Positions 49,261 to 60,149 of a stretch of DNA of 64,000 nucleotides are shown piece by piece. Origin of the DNA: Mermis nigrescens. Taxonomy: Eukaryota; Nematoda; Enoplea; Mermithida; Mermithidae. The notes under the pieces were generated by a model. The model saw nothing but the letters and a program-made list of their open reading frames with translations. It ran no database searches and had not been told where the DNA came from. How positions within the stretch are numbered: position 1 is the first letter of the stretch; every line of letters starts with the position of its first letter. The stretch lies in NCBI GenBank assembly GCA_036768485.1, contig JAVLUZ010000151.1, positions 1,644,419-1,708,418 on the forward strand, read 5' to 3'. The position numbers were made by a program, and so were the translations under genes.

Positions 49261-49534
49261 CATACGTGGGCGGCAAGAAAATTCTGGGGGGGTGCAAGAT
49301 TTTTTTGAAGGTCAAAAAATGGCCTTAAAAATGGTGGTTTATGGCGATAAAAACACCATTTTTCGACGTTTCTCATCAAGCACTATCCATTGGCATCAAA
49401 AAATTGCCCAAAAAAAACGAAAACATTTTCAAAAATTGAATTCTGGGGGGGGGTATTTTGATTTCTGGGGGGGGGTATTTTTGGTTTCTGGGGGTGCATA
49501 CCCCCCCGGACCCCCCCCCCCGCGCTCAGGTGTG
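49261..49534 (+). mobile_element. hAT-like MITE family A
   Basis: From CATACGTGGGCGGCAAG to CGCGCTCAGGTGTG, flanked by GACTGCAC and GACTTGCAC (1 nt indel). It inserted just downstream of the Gypsy integrase. Confidence 0.88.
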
Positions 49535-50440
49535 GACTTGCACCAATTGCTAGCAACTTCCCTTTGGTATGTAAGGCTAGTGTGTCACGATCCGAACAAT
49601 GATCAAATTGCATATCACCACAACAATAGTGATGCTGTTGTTTCAGTCTGTGTGGGACAGCCTAGTGTTGAGGTTACCAAAGTTGCAGGCCGCTGCCAGT
49701 TCTCAGCTGGGCCCAGTCATAGCTACGGTAATGGAAACAGCCGCCGCTTTGTCTACCACACCTGCGCCAGCCACCTGCAACTGCTTCACAAGCCGAGTTG
49801 CAAATCAAAACTCTGATGGTTGGAATTGAGCCATCTGTTGCTACTTTTACTAATAACTACAATAATTTAACTTGCTGTAGTTCTAATTAACACTTTAATT
49901 TTTTCAATGACAATAATAAGAGCAACAATATTAGTAATTAATAAGTGAATGGGCGAATGAAAAATTATGTTGTGCAGAGGATATATAAACGAGTTTAAAG
50001 GTCAAGCTTCGCAAATTTCATGAATCTAATAAAAGGTTAAGCTCAAAAGTGTCATGCAAAAATTAGTAAATCAGGTCTTTTTCTTGGTTTTGCTTGTACG
50101 CGTGGGTCGTATGATTGACGTATCACCGGATTTGGTTGAAAGCAAAAATTGATCATTGACGTAGGTTGTCAAAGGTTAGCGGTTGACTTTTACGTATGAA
50201 AGGTTGATACTGTTGACAAATTCTTGAGTTTTGTCACATAAACTCGCGCATGAATTATTCAAGCTAATTCTTGTTAAATTTTACTCGCTCGTGCATATGA
50301 ATGTGTACGTTCTCATTTGTACATGTTATCAATCATAGACCATTGTTTATCGTAAAATGATAAGCATACATATAGTATCATGATAATTATTAAATAATTT
50401 GCGATATTTCGCAACACTCCCCAAGAAAAGAAAATAATAT
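49535..50440. other. region between Gypsy relic and gag-like block
   Basis: A GC-richer open stretch (49640-49860) is readable in two + frames but has no recognised domain. The rest is AT-rich with no gene found. It may contain a diverged Gypsy 3' end. Confidence 0.4.
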
Positions 50441-50452
50441 ATATGTAAATAA

Positions 50453-50880
50453 TCAATTTCGTTCACTATAAAATTTTTTCCTTTCACTCTTTCCCTCATC
50501 TTCCCCATCTTCATAAGTACTGTCGTGCTCATCATGTTTAGCTTCAGTATTGCATTTCTTATTCCTTTTTTCTTCTTTACAGCAACAATGACAGCATTCT
50601 TTGTGTGGTTGACTAGAATCACTTTTCTTCTTATAATCGAAATTCATGAAATTTTTCTCCCTTGGTTGAAACCCAGTATTTTGATGGTTAATGCCCATGT
50701 TGAACGATTTGCGGTAGTTATTGTGCCAACATTGAGAAGCTATGTGATTTGTACCCTTTCAGATAAAACATCTTCCTACGTAATTCATTAAACTGCGTTT
50801 ATGCCAACACATCTCGCTTTTATGACCATACTTCCCGCAAATCGTACAAATAACCGGAAACATTCCTATAAAAGATATCT
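50453..50880 (-). pseudogene. CCHC zinc-knuckle (nucleocapsid-like) ORF with one stop
   Basis: The minus-strand reading begins M-F-P-V-I-C-T-I-C-G-K-Y-G-H-K-S-E-M-C. This is a C-x2-C-x4-H-x4-C knuckle, and about 12 residues later a second knuckle follows with a stop in place of its second Cys (C-F-I-*...H-I-A-S-Q-C). A Lys/Glu/Asp-rich tail ends it. Paired knuckles are typical of the nucleocapsid part of retroelement Gag. It lies downstream, on the same strand, of the 287-codon ORF. Confidence 0.6.
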
Positions 50881-51102
50881 ATCCTTAATTTTTAGACACA
50901 TTTTTACATCAATCTTTTAGAGAATATCAAACGCATAATTATATTTAAGTTATATCTCAATTCCTGACTCTGATTACTATTTATTTAATGCTATAAAATG
51001 CGCATAATAAGCATAAATTGTCTTTTAAAGAACCCCAAAGTATGAATAATTTGTATATGTGTAAACGCCCAAAAAATATCTCCAATTGTACTTAAAACTT
51101 CC

Positions 51103-51966
51103 TCAAAAACCGATAATTATCTTGTTTATATCAACTGCTTCCATCACCTTCTGAACTTCGTACAAAATTTTCCTAATTTTTTCTGCCTTTCGTGAGCTAT
51201 AACACCACCTTTTGCCCAAACTGCAATTCATCAGGTTACGACCAAACACTACTCCTTTAATGGTACAATGCGCTTCCAATTCAGTCGTGTCGCTGATTTC
51301 TGCTACTGGAATTTTGAAATAATCGCGCAGCTTCAACGACATGTCGATAGCCGCCTTATACAAGCCTGCTCCAGTAGACACAAATAACACTTCATATAAA
51401 GTATTCCGTTGCTCGGTTTCGAGTGAATGGTTTTCATTTCCTCTGTTAGCCATGTCATTCAACTCTTTAAGCTTGTCTTCTTTCGTCATTAACATAATAC
51501 CCTGTTTGTTTTTGTCGTCATTCAAGCACATCAATTTAAAATACTCACACATTTTGTCTGTGTCAATTTCTTCATCTTCCTTTAATTTGTGGCTTATTGC
51601 TACTGTGAGGCTGCTTAATCTCTCTTCGGCTATTCCGCGATCTATCTTCACTGAACAAATTCTTCCATATTTATTATCTCCAAATTCGAGTTGCTCTGCT
51701 CCTGATCTACGCATTACAACTTGCAATACTTGCGTCATGGGACTCAATATGGTCAATAAGCTTAAATTCTTCTTCTTTTCTAGCGACCATCGCCCGACTC
51801 CATTTTTGATTTCAAAGGCCAAACGTTGACTCGTAGTATGCCGTGTATGAAGGCCGTACTTTTCTTCGCGTATTATATTTCGCAGCTTGCTCACTAAGTT
51901 AATCACCGGATAATAATCTGTAGACTGAAAGTCTACTGTGAGCTCCATTCTGCAACATGTAGGCAA
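51103..51966 (-). CDS. intact 287-codon ORF of unknown function
   Basis: This is the longest uninterrupted non-repeat minus-strand ORF after the envelope fragment, and I do not recognise it. It is a soluble, mixed-charge protein without signal peptide or membrane segments. The middle is rich in Lys/Glu (about residues 120-200), and the C-terminal half has CTIKGVVFGRNLMNCSLGKR and a Lys-rich helix. The position between an envelope gene and a double CCHC knuckle suggests a capsid/nucleoprotein-type protein of a retroelement or virus-derived insertion. That is inference from context only. It could also be a captured host ORF. The first Met may not be the real start. Confidence 0.5.
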   Translation of the reverse strand: MPTCCRMELTVDFQSTDYYPVINLVSKLRNIIREEKYGLHTRHTTSQRLAFEIKNGVGRWSLEKKKNLSLLTILSPMTQVLQVVMRRSGAEQLEFGDNKYGRICSVKIDRGIAEERLSSLTVAISHKLKEDEEIDTDKMCEYFKLMCLNDDKNKQGIMLMTKEDKLKELNDMANRGNENHSLETEQRNTLYEVLFVSTGAGLYKAAIDMSLKLRDYFKIPVAEISDTTELEAHCTIKGVVFGRNLMNCSLGKRWCYSSRKAEKIRKILYEVQKVMEAVDINKIIIGF

Positions 51967-52176
51967 TGAATAGTCTTAGCTCTTTACTCTTTATGAGAAT
52001 CCATTTGATTGAACTTATTGACCCTTCTATCAATTTTCCCAAAAAGGTTACTGTATTAGACTGTATTATCTATATTTATTTTGATATATATACATATATA
52101 TATTTTAATAAATTCATGTATATTGTACAAATATTTATTACATAATTTTTATTTACAAATTTGGTCATATTAATGA

Positions 52177-54460
52177 CTACCAAATTTTTTTACTCGATTT
52201 TATACGTTTTTTCGGCCATCTCATTAACCAAAAAATCATGGCTAGCAATTGAAGTAAATATAGGAATATAATTATAGTTATAATGATTAAAGCGAGTGCC
52301 ACTATCACACTTATTACTGTTTTTATCCAATTTGTCTTTAAAAATTCCAAATTAAAGTCAAATGTATAACCATCTTCGGTATCTGTCATATTCACTGATG
52401 CTATTATATTCGATAAATTATTAATTCTTTCCTTTTCGATATAAACTAAGACACCATTAATCGAAAATTCACTCAATCCAGCTGGACATTTCACAGTACA
52501 ATTCTCATTAATATTAGCTTTATTAAAATTAAGGATCGTACTAGAACTAATGCCACTAGCTGTGCACGTTACAGCAAACTTAGTTTCTCCACAAGATAAA
52601 TGAGCTAATGCTTCGCCAAAATCAGTTTTACATAGATATTCTAATTTCGCACCTGTCAAGCAATTATAACAACCACCAAATTTTAATATCTGAACTTGAC
52701 ACATATTTTTCTGAATTTTCTGTCACTAAATGAAATCCTTTCAGATCTAATTGTAACTCTAAAGCAGTTAAATGGTGAAATTTGGCTGCTACTAGCTCAT
52801 CATTTGCAATAAGTGTAACTCCATGTGTATTTAACGGCAAAAGAAATTCTTTCTTATCAAATATTGATTCAAGAATCTGATCAGGTGCATGTACAAGCTA
52901 CTCGACTATCTCTTCCTTGACATTGACATGGATTAAATGATAAAAAACAGTCAAATTTCTTAGCCTTTTCTCTATCTGGACACTGTAGCTGTCCTATTGT
53001 CCCTACAACAGGTTGACCGGAAGCAGATGCTCTTATTAATGCCACTCTTTTTCCATCAGTCAGAAATTGCATGCCTAATAGTGGAATCTGTGGCATGCTA
53101 ATTGATGGAAGACTAAGAACTAAATTTTTTTATTCAGCGGATGTCCCGGGCATTAACGTGAAAGTTTCTTTTTCTTGTTCATTCTTCATATTTATTCTCA
53201 CAGTAACTTCCACTTTATATTCCCAAGTCAGACACAAAAAAATTTCGAAAATATTGTCAGAAGTCGGTTTTGCAAAAATTCTATAGAAAAGACAAGCTGG
53301 AGAACAATAAAAACAGCCACACGCTGCACATCCGCAGGATTCTGTACAATAAGTAAATCCAGGATACCTATAGGCTTCTTCTGAAACCTCATCAATTTTC
53401 GTGTCTACAGTCGTTTCTATACATTTGTCACCATAACACAAACCTCTCCAATTACAAACCTTGGCTGATTCCACATGCATTTTGTACGACCTCGAAAAAT
53501 AATCACTATTTTTCTTACAAATTAGATCAATACTTTCAACTTCTATTGCAAGATTACCAATAGCATTCCCATTTTTATCTTTTATTAATAAACAAGAGTC
53601 TTGACCTTGAGGTACTAAAGATAGTCTCGTTGTTTCCATTATGACACACTCTAATTTATCATTACTGTCTTCCGTACAATAAGATCTCTCTGCTGTCAAT
53701 GAGGTTACTTGTGTACAACCAGTCACCATAAAATTACAATTTAAGCAAATAATCACTATTAAACCTTTATAACTTAATGTCTTATAGCTATTTCTTTGCC
53801 AATTTTGATTCGTCTTGCTAATTACTTTACGGAAACAACAAACATAAAGCATATGGAATAGTTTAATCAATATTCTGATGACAAATGATAATACTTTACA
53901 CATCTGTACTGAGATTTTAAACATATAATATATTGATCCCGAAAGTATGTAGCATAAAGCACAAATCAATAAGAAGTATCCTGTTGGACTACAATGAGGA
54001 TTATGGAGCAATTCTGAGCAGAAAATACATTTAATCATCTCACAAAACGGTTGAGCTTCACAAGTTTTTGTCTTTGTTTTAACAATGACACCATTATTCC
54101 AAATTTTCAACAAAAATTTGTGATTTTTGAGCTCAACATCTGGTGTAAACATGATTTCCTGATTTTTACTCGGAAAATTAATTGAATAACAATAGGGTTT
54201 TGCACAAACTTCTATGGCTTCAATATATTCCTCTAATTCTACAAGTATTCCTCCTTGAATACACGTAAGTTTACAAGTAACACAAGTGGCTTGTTTAAAC
54301 AGATTAATATTATTCTTATGACCATAATAAGACACCTTCACTGAACCCTACCCAAAAACCGGAATCTCGCCATCCTCATTCACAAATTTCACTATATCAT
54401 ATGAATCAAAGTAACAAAATTTTTGACCGACTCCAAAAGCAGTACAATTAAATTTTTTTC
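52177..54460 (-). pseudogene. phlebovirus-Gc-like envelope glycoprotein gene, decayed and 5'-truncated
   Basis: The minus-strand reading first has a Cys-rich segment and two hydrophobic stretches (the end of a Gn-like part). A hydrophobic leader (GLIVIICLNCNFMVTGC) and a Cys-rich ectodomain with SCGCAACGCFYCSPACLFYR near the fusion-loop region follow. It ends in a C-x-C block, a C-Y-N-C block and a C-terminal membrane anchor (about 52220-52340) with a basic tail. The Cys pattern matches the phlebovirus G2 family, which BEL/Pao retroelements are known to have captured as env. Damage: stops at about 53130 and 54348, and frame changes near 52885 and 52690. The upstream part is cut off at the duplication boundary. 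It is a relic. Confidence 0.8.
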
Positions 54461-54758
54461 AAACATTCGCACTAAAAATCAGTGTAGGCTGATAATATTA
54501 TAATATTAGACTACTTAATTTACTGGTCTCCCATGCAGAGATTGCACCCCCCTCAACAATGCTTCCTGAGAAACTATGATGCTCACTGCAAACCCAGCAT
54601 TGACTCTAAAAATGAAAACAATGAAAAATTGCGGCATAGAATTTTGTATTACCTGCCTTTTAAACTATTGTATTTCCCAGACGTGTGCCATCTTAGCTCT
54701 ATGGGCGCATATGTCAGAGGTACTGTCAGCTAACGCTTCGCTCTTCCTATGACAAATT

Positions 54759-55006
54759 CACACATGGGCGTGGGCGGTTTTAGAAGTTGAAATACCCCCT
54801 CCCCCCAGAAATCAAAATATCCCGCAGAATTCAAATTTTGAAAATTTTTTTGCTTTTTTGGCAATTTTTGATGCCATTGAATAGTGCTCGATGAGAAACG
54901 TCGAAAAATGGTGTTTTTCCGCCATACGACTACTTTTAGACCATTTTTTGACCTTTGAAAATTTCTTCATCCTTCCTCCCCAGAATTTCGATGGTGCCCA
55001 CCTATG
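54759..55006 (-). mobile_element. hAT-like MITE family A (duplicated with its host)
   Basis: Same insertion as 31838-32088, with flanks GACAAATT and GACAAATC. Confidence 0.9.
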
Positions 55007-55938
55007 GACAAATCCCTGCGCTAAATTCAAAATTTTCATTACATTGCATATTGTAGCGTACGCTTTATGTGTTCATTTTGTAAATGGGTGGCTTATTGTT
55101 ATTGCATTCGCTCAAACAAATGAGTGAAATAATGCTTTGTCACATTTATTGTGTAAAATTATTTGTTTGTATCTTAGAGAGGAAGTGTTTTCATTACTGA
55201 AACTAAAATAATTCAGAACAGTCATCATACCTGTAACCTTCAGCATAAAATTCAGTATCGCATTTGTTTGATGTAAAGTCCGTTATCGCAGAAACCCTAA
55301 CTTTCGCAACGTACATAATATTGTAAAGCTATCTTAAAAAACGGCTTACACCCGTACATGGGCAGCGACCGAATTCTGGTGGGTCCGATGGGGCAATATT
55401 GTCAAATATAGCACCGAAATTCAATTTTGGGGATTTATCGATTTGGGGGGTCCAGACCAAGCATGGGCAGCACCAAAATTCTGGAGGTGTAAAAGGTCAA
55501 AAATGGTCTTGGAAATGGTGTTATGGCGAAGAAACACCGTTTTTTAATGTTTCTCATCAAGCACTATCCATTAGCATCAAAAAATTGCAAAAAAACAAGA
55601 AAGTTCAAAACTCGAATTTTGGGAGGTATTCGGCTTTCTGAGGCGGTGCATACCCCCACCACGCCCATGTTTGGTCCAGAACCCCCAACTTTCCCCTCCA
55701 CGCCCCTGTGTGCTCACGCCCCTTTAATTGTCAGTCTTTAATTTGCTTTGCATACCCTCCACCACACCCATATTTGGTCTAGTCCAGAACCCCCAACTTC
55801 CCCCTCCACGCCCCTGTGTGCTCACGCCCCTTTAATTGCCAGTTTCTAACTTGCTTTGCACGGTTCTTTGTTGCCATATTTTGATTTACTTCTCATTAAT
55901 TTCATTTAAATGGCCTATTACTTTCATGTCTTGTGAAG

Positions 55939-56071
55939 TCAAAAGCTGCGACCAATTGAAGGGGAACATACGCGTGAAATTTTACGCGAATTACATTACA
56001 CCGATCAGCAAATTGAAGCTTTGATCAAAGAAGATGCGATCATGTGTGCTGTTACCAGATCCAAACTATAA
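55939..56071 (+). pseudogene. AMACR: second copy of the AMACR terminal exon, intact
   Basis: Acceptor (CTTGTGAAG|TCAAAAG), reading frame, SKL terminus and TAA are all retained. It differs from the first copy by a few codons (Glu for Asp after EHTR, Gln for Arg after HYTD, Met for Lys after EDAI). It has no upstream AMACR exons of its own, so it is either a dead exon copy or an alternative last exon reached by splicing over 31.8 kb from 24119. Whether it is transcribed cannot be told from sequence. Confidence 0.9.
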
Positions 56072-56141
56072 TTTCGCTTTTTAGAATAATCGTGTTACAT
56101 ATTCCGATGCTTGATGCATATGTGGTACTTAACTCTACAAT

Positions 56142-56221
56142 CCGCTTTGCCTATCTCCACCATTTTTGTTTACACTCAGTCGACTGAGTGTAAACAAAAA
56201 TGGTGGAGATAGGCAAAGCGG
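56142..56221. repeat. 80 bp perfect palindrome, uninterrupted
   Basis: Two 40 nt arms starting CCGCTTTGCC are exactly complementary around GTCGAC at 56179-56184, with no loop. It could form a cruciform or a hairpin transcript. Confidence 0.97.
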
Positions 56222-58974
56222 GTTGACACTAGATTTTTTAAGCCTTTGCTGCTAGTTCACCTTAAATATGCGTATATCTACGTTTTTTGGCATATATAAG
56301 AGGGCGACCGCCCCCCCTACCTATTGGCCAAAAATATTTGGCGAGATAAAGAATGGATATGTAATTTGAGATGATTTTGGCCGTCAATGATCATAAATTG
56401 TCAAATTTTTCCAACGCTCAACGCTGGACCTCTTAATTCACTTTCTTGGTGGCCCGGAACTCATTTTTGCTCATGGAACAGGTTTCAAAATCGTTTCGAG
56501 TGGAGAAACATCGATTTCAGCATAGATTCCTTTTATTTTCAAGCATTACTTTTGAAAAGTTTTGACGTTCCGCATCAAAATTCATGAAATCGGGCGGTAA
56601 ATTGAGCTTTTGGACTTCCTTCCGCCAACTTTTCTCAAATTTGTTCGGAGCTCTGCGCCGAATTTCTGCTAAAGTCAATGAAAGAAAGCTTGGACATATT
56701 TTTGACTGCTTTAAGAAATGTTGGGGCCCCCTCTTTAAGAAAATCGTAGATCTGCCATGGTTCAACATCAGCAGATGCGAGATTGGCCATGCAGGTAGTT
56801 CTTTCTTGTGTCATAAATGTCAGTCATGTAGGTGCCTACATAACTATCTATTTTAGGCAATTTATGTCCGGTGTTTATTGTCAATAAATAACGTTTTTAA
56901 ACAGCGTATAGTAAGCATAGTTCACCTATGTACATACTCGCCTTTTTTCAGGACAGCCGTCCCGTCCCCATCTGTCTTACCCTCGCATTATGTCCACAGA
57001 ATAACGTGAAAAATTTATACTTCAATTTGAAAACTAGCAAAAGGATCGCTTCGCTGCCCATTTTGCTATGCAGACGTGTTCTTGTGTGGAGGATTGACCC
57101 CGCAAAATGCCTGGTGACACCAACCCGCAGAATTGTCGATCTTTCGTCAAAGTTGCAAAAAGTGTGCCTTTTTCATCGTTTTTAGTTGATTTTTACTAAA
57201 AAATTTCAAATTTTTGGCGCTTCGCGCCATATACACATTTTTTGATTATATTCTGTTCAATTTACTTAAATTTTTTGATAATTTTTTACGTTCTCATGTT
57301 CTATATAGAAAGAACAAGCATTGTCTGAAATGTGAAAAAACTGTTTTTGGCGTGTACCCTTCGTTTTTTTAGCCCAAAAAAGGCACGTTTTAAAAACCTG
57401 GACTCGACCTTCCCCTCAGAATTCTCATGCTATACATGTATGCTGCTACATATGTCTATCTTTTTTTGCAAATGGGTCGCTTTGTTCCCATTTGCCAAAA
57501 GATAGGACCAGCATCCGAGTATTTAGTCCATTCAAACTTTACAACTTTCTCTTTTGCCACGTTCATCTATACTGTCCATAGTTTGGCATGTACTGTACAC
57601 CCCTCTGAAATTCTTTTCTATGCTTCTTTTGTCAATAGAAATATCAATATACTGTTAAGGAGCAATAATCATAAATTATCATTATATGGCTTAAATTATC
57701 ATTCTATTTCGTTTTGAGCTTTATGCATTATTTTCCTGCTTTTGTGACAAAGCACATTGTGTAAACTGAGCAGCAAAATTGAAGTTTGTCCGCATCATTA
57801 AGAAATGCAACGTTTTATGTAAAATCAGCCGCTAGAAGCAGATATATTCGAAATTACCTACATACATCAGCATTTTTGAAAGTCGTGCATTTGAAACTTT
57901 TGGTTAGTTTTACATCGAATTGCAGTAAAAGATAGATATAGCTAATTGGGCGCTTCACTGCTCTTCAGTCCCACAAGTGACGTTGCTCAGGCGCGAAAGG
58001 CTACAGGCGCCTTTGAGTCGGCCGAAATTTCATATTGGTAAACACGCGTGTCGAGAGAAAATTGCGAGGCGCATGTTACACCAGGCTCCTGTAGGACATC
58101 CGTTTGAGCAACGTTACTTGTGGTTTTGACATTTGCTAGATCCATCTTTTTTCACAAATGGAGTCGCTTCACTTCCCATTTGCAACAGGATAGATGCGTA
58201 TAAAGAAAAAATTGATATGCTGCGAATTGTCGCGTGGGGGTATGCATCCTACTCCCGAGAAACCAATATACCACCCACAAAATCAATTTTTGAAGATTTT
58301 TCTTGTTTTTCGCAATTTTTTCATGCCAATAGATAGTGCTCGATGAGCAACGTTGAAAAATAGTGTTTTTTCGCCCTAACACCATTTTTGAGGCCATTTT
58401 TCTATCTTTGAAAAATCTTGCACCCCCAGACTTTTCTTGCTGCCCATGTATGGTCCGAACTGGGGTTCTCCAAGTATGTAGGTCCTATCAGGGTTAACAC
58501 CTCCATCGCTGTTTCCGACAAAATTTCTATCATTGAAGGGGTTTAGAGGCTCGGAAACGGGGTAATGATTATTCATACAAGGTGAAGCTGACCCCAGTTC
58601 CATCGGGAGTTTCTCCGCTCTGAGGTCAGTTCAAAGTGCCAGACCAGGGTTCACCAAGTATACATAGTTCATGAAGGTGAGCAGTATAGCCTGCGACCCT
58701 GGCGCCTTCCGGAACTATCAGTTCTGGAAGTAGTAGTTTAGGAATTATTTTTTCCTGTGTTATAGTATATGTAGGCGGACGTGGTAGGCAGCTGGAAAAT
58801 GGTGATTAAAATGTGTGCCCTGGTTCTGAGAATGTGCGCCCTGAGGGGCTTACCTTTGTTATAGAATTGGCGGGGTGAGGGGTGCGCCACGGCTATTTCG
58901 CCTAAAAAATAGTTGTCCCTGTGGGATGAGGTAGTTCGGGAACTTTCAAAAAGTTGTCCCTAGGGAAGGCGATA
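56222..58974. other. non-coding part of duplication copy 2
   Basis: The counterpart of 34193-37270. The hairpin-bearing repeat is at 57110-57440 (hairpin at about 57216) and family A is at about 58220-58448. Related 180 bp array units lie at 58455-58665. No gene is supported. Confidence 0.6.
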
Positions 58975-59257
58975 CAGTATCAAACACAACTAACGACCAC
59001 AACCCGCAACTCTTCCACCAGTTGTTCGGTTGCCAACCGGATTGGCACCCGGTTGCTCTTTTCCAAGTAACACGACTTTCCACACCCGGTTGACAGTTGA
59101 TCAAAAGAAGAATTTCGATGAGCAATGTGCCGACCAAACCAGTTGCCTGGCAACCGGGTGTGAACAGATGTCTAGCCGGTTGCGCCCAGAGCTAAAAAAT
59201 GGTTGGCAACCGGATGCATTATAACTGAATGTGTATCGTTAGTTGCGTTCTTGACTG
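58975..59257. mobile_element. 283 bp Tc1/mariner-type MITE, complete
   Basis: Starts CAGTATCAAACACAACTAAC and ends with the reverse complement of CAGTCAAGAACGCAACTAAC, with TA on both sides. It is the full-length counterpart of the truncated element at 37271. Confidence 0.85.
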
Positions 59258-59800
59258 TACATAGTTCTGGAACTTTCAAAAAGTTGTCCCTGGGGGAAAG
59301 GCGGTAGTTCCGTAACTTTCAAAAACTTGTCCCTGGGTGAAGGGCACACATGGGCGTGGGGGTCGGGGGTATGCTTCCCCTCAGAAGTTGAAATACCCCC
59401 CAGAAATCGAAATACCCCCCCAGAAATCGGAATACCCCCAGAAAATTTTTTTTTGCTTTTTTAGCAATTTTTTGATGCCATTGGATAGTGCTCGATGAGA
59501 AACGTCGAAAAATGGTGTTTTTTCGCCATACAACCACTTCTAAGACCATTTTTTGACCTTTGAAAATTTTTTCACCCCCCCCCCCAGAAATTTTCTCACC
59601 CCCCCCCCAGAATTTTGGTGCTGCCCACCTATGGTGAAGGGGGTAGTTCAGGAACTTTCAAAAAGTTGTCCCTAGGGAAGGGGGTAGTTCCGACACTTTT
59701 AAATGGTTGTCCCTAAAGATGGGGTACTTCGGAAACTTTTTAAAAATACTTGTCCTTGGGGAAGGGGATTTCTAGAATTTTCAAAAAAGTTGTCTAAGGA
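59258..59800. repeat. minisatellite of about 45 bp (AGTTGTCCCT units), with MITE
   Basis: GTAGTTC..GAACTTTCAAAAAGTTGTCCCT.GGGAAGG units recur at 58920-58970, 59264-59340 and 59640-59800 (also once at 37195-37265). A family A MITE (59345-59633) interrupts it. Confidence 0.85.
59345..59633 (-). mobile_element. hAT-like MITE family A, perfect TSD
   Basis: From CACACATGGGCGTGGG to GCTGCCCACCTATG, flanked by a perfect 8 bp duplication GTGAAGGG (59337-59344 and 59634-59641). Confidence 0.94.
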
Positions 59801-59934
59801 GGGGCCACAAACAAGGGTTCATTAGCGCCACCGGGGCTCTTTACACTTAGGCCTCAGGACAAGAGGGGCCTGGGGAGGGTAAGTTATACAGTATAAGGTA
59901 GGCCTATGATAGGAATAGGATAAGAAGGGGGATG

Positions 59935-60036
59935 TGATCTAATTTACACTTTACATCACTTTACACTTTACACTACTTTACATCACTCTACACTTTACAC
60001 TAATTTACACCACTTTACACTGTACTCTACATTTTT
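59935..60036. repeat. TTTACACT tandem repeat
   Basis: Short tandem units ACTTTACAC/ATCACTTTACA. The unit is the same box that recurs in the large arrays at 8940, 22140 and 62060. Confidence 0.85.
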
Positions 60037-60149
60037 TGCTGCTTTTTAAGCATGAGCATAGAATGAGAGGTGGGGGTCACAAGCGCCACCGAAGCATCTA
60101 AAGCTAGCTGTTTTTGCAGATTTTAACGTGCTACTATAGTCTGCTAAAT

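Larger units (their letters stand above)
54461..59212 (+). repeat. segmental duplication, copy 2
   Basis: The direct copy of 31539-37506, starting inside the envelope reading frame. It carries the shared elements (family A at 54759-55006 and about 58220-58448, the palindrome, the Tc1-type MITE at 57965-58130) but lacks the three insertions specific to copy 1. Identity by eye is in the mid-to-high 90s percent; I could not compute it. The right edge of homology falls inside the Tc1-type MITE at 58975-59257. Confidence 0.95.

Noticed and set aside
42064..50440. LTRs flanking the Gypsy relic
   Set aside because: No pair of direct repeats could be found by eye between the two flanks, so none is reported.
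31539..59212. Segmental duplication as an unmerged haplotype copy
   Set aside because: The two copies are linked on one sequence with different outer flanks, one of them inside a retroelement. Still worth a long-read check.
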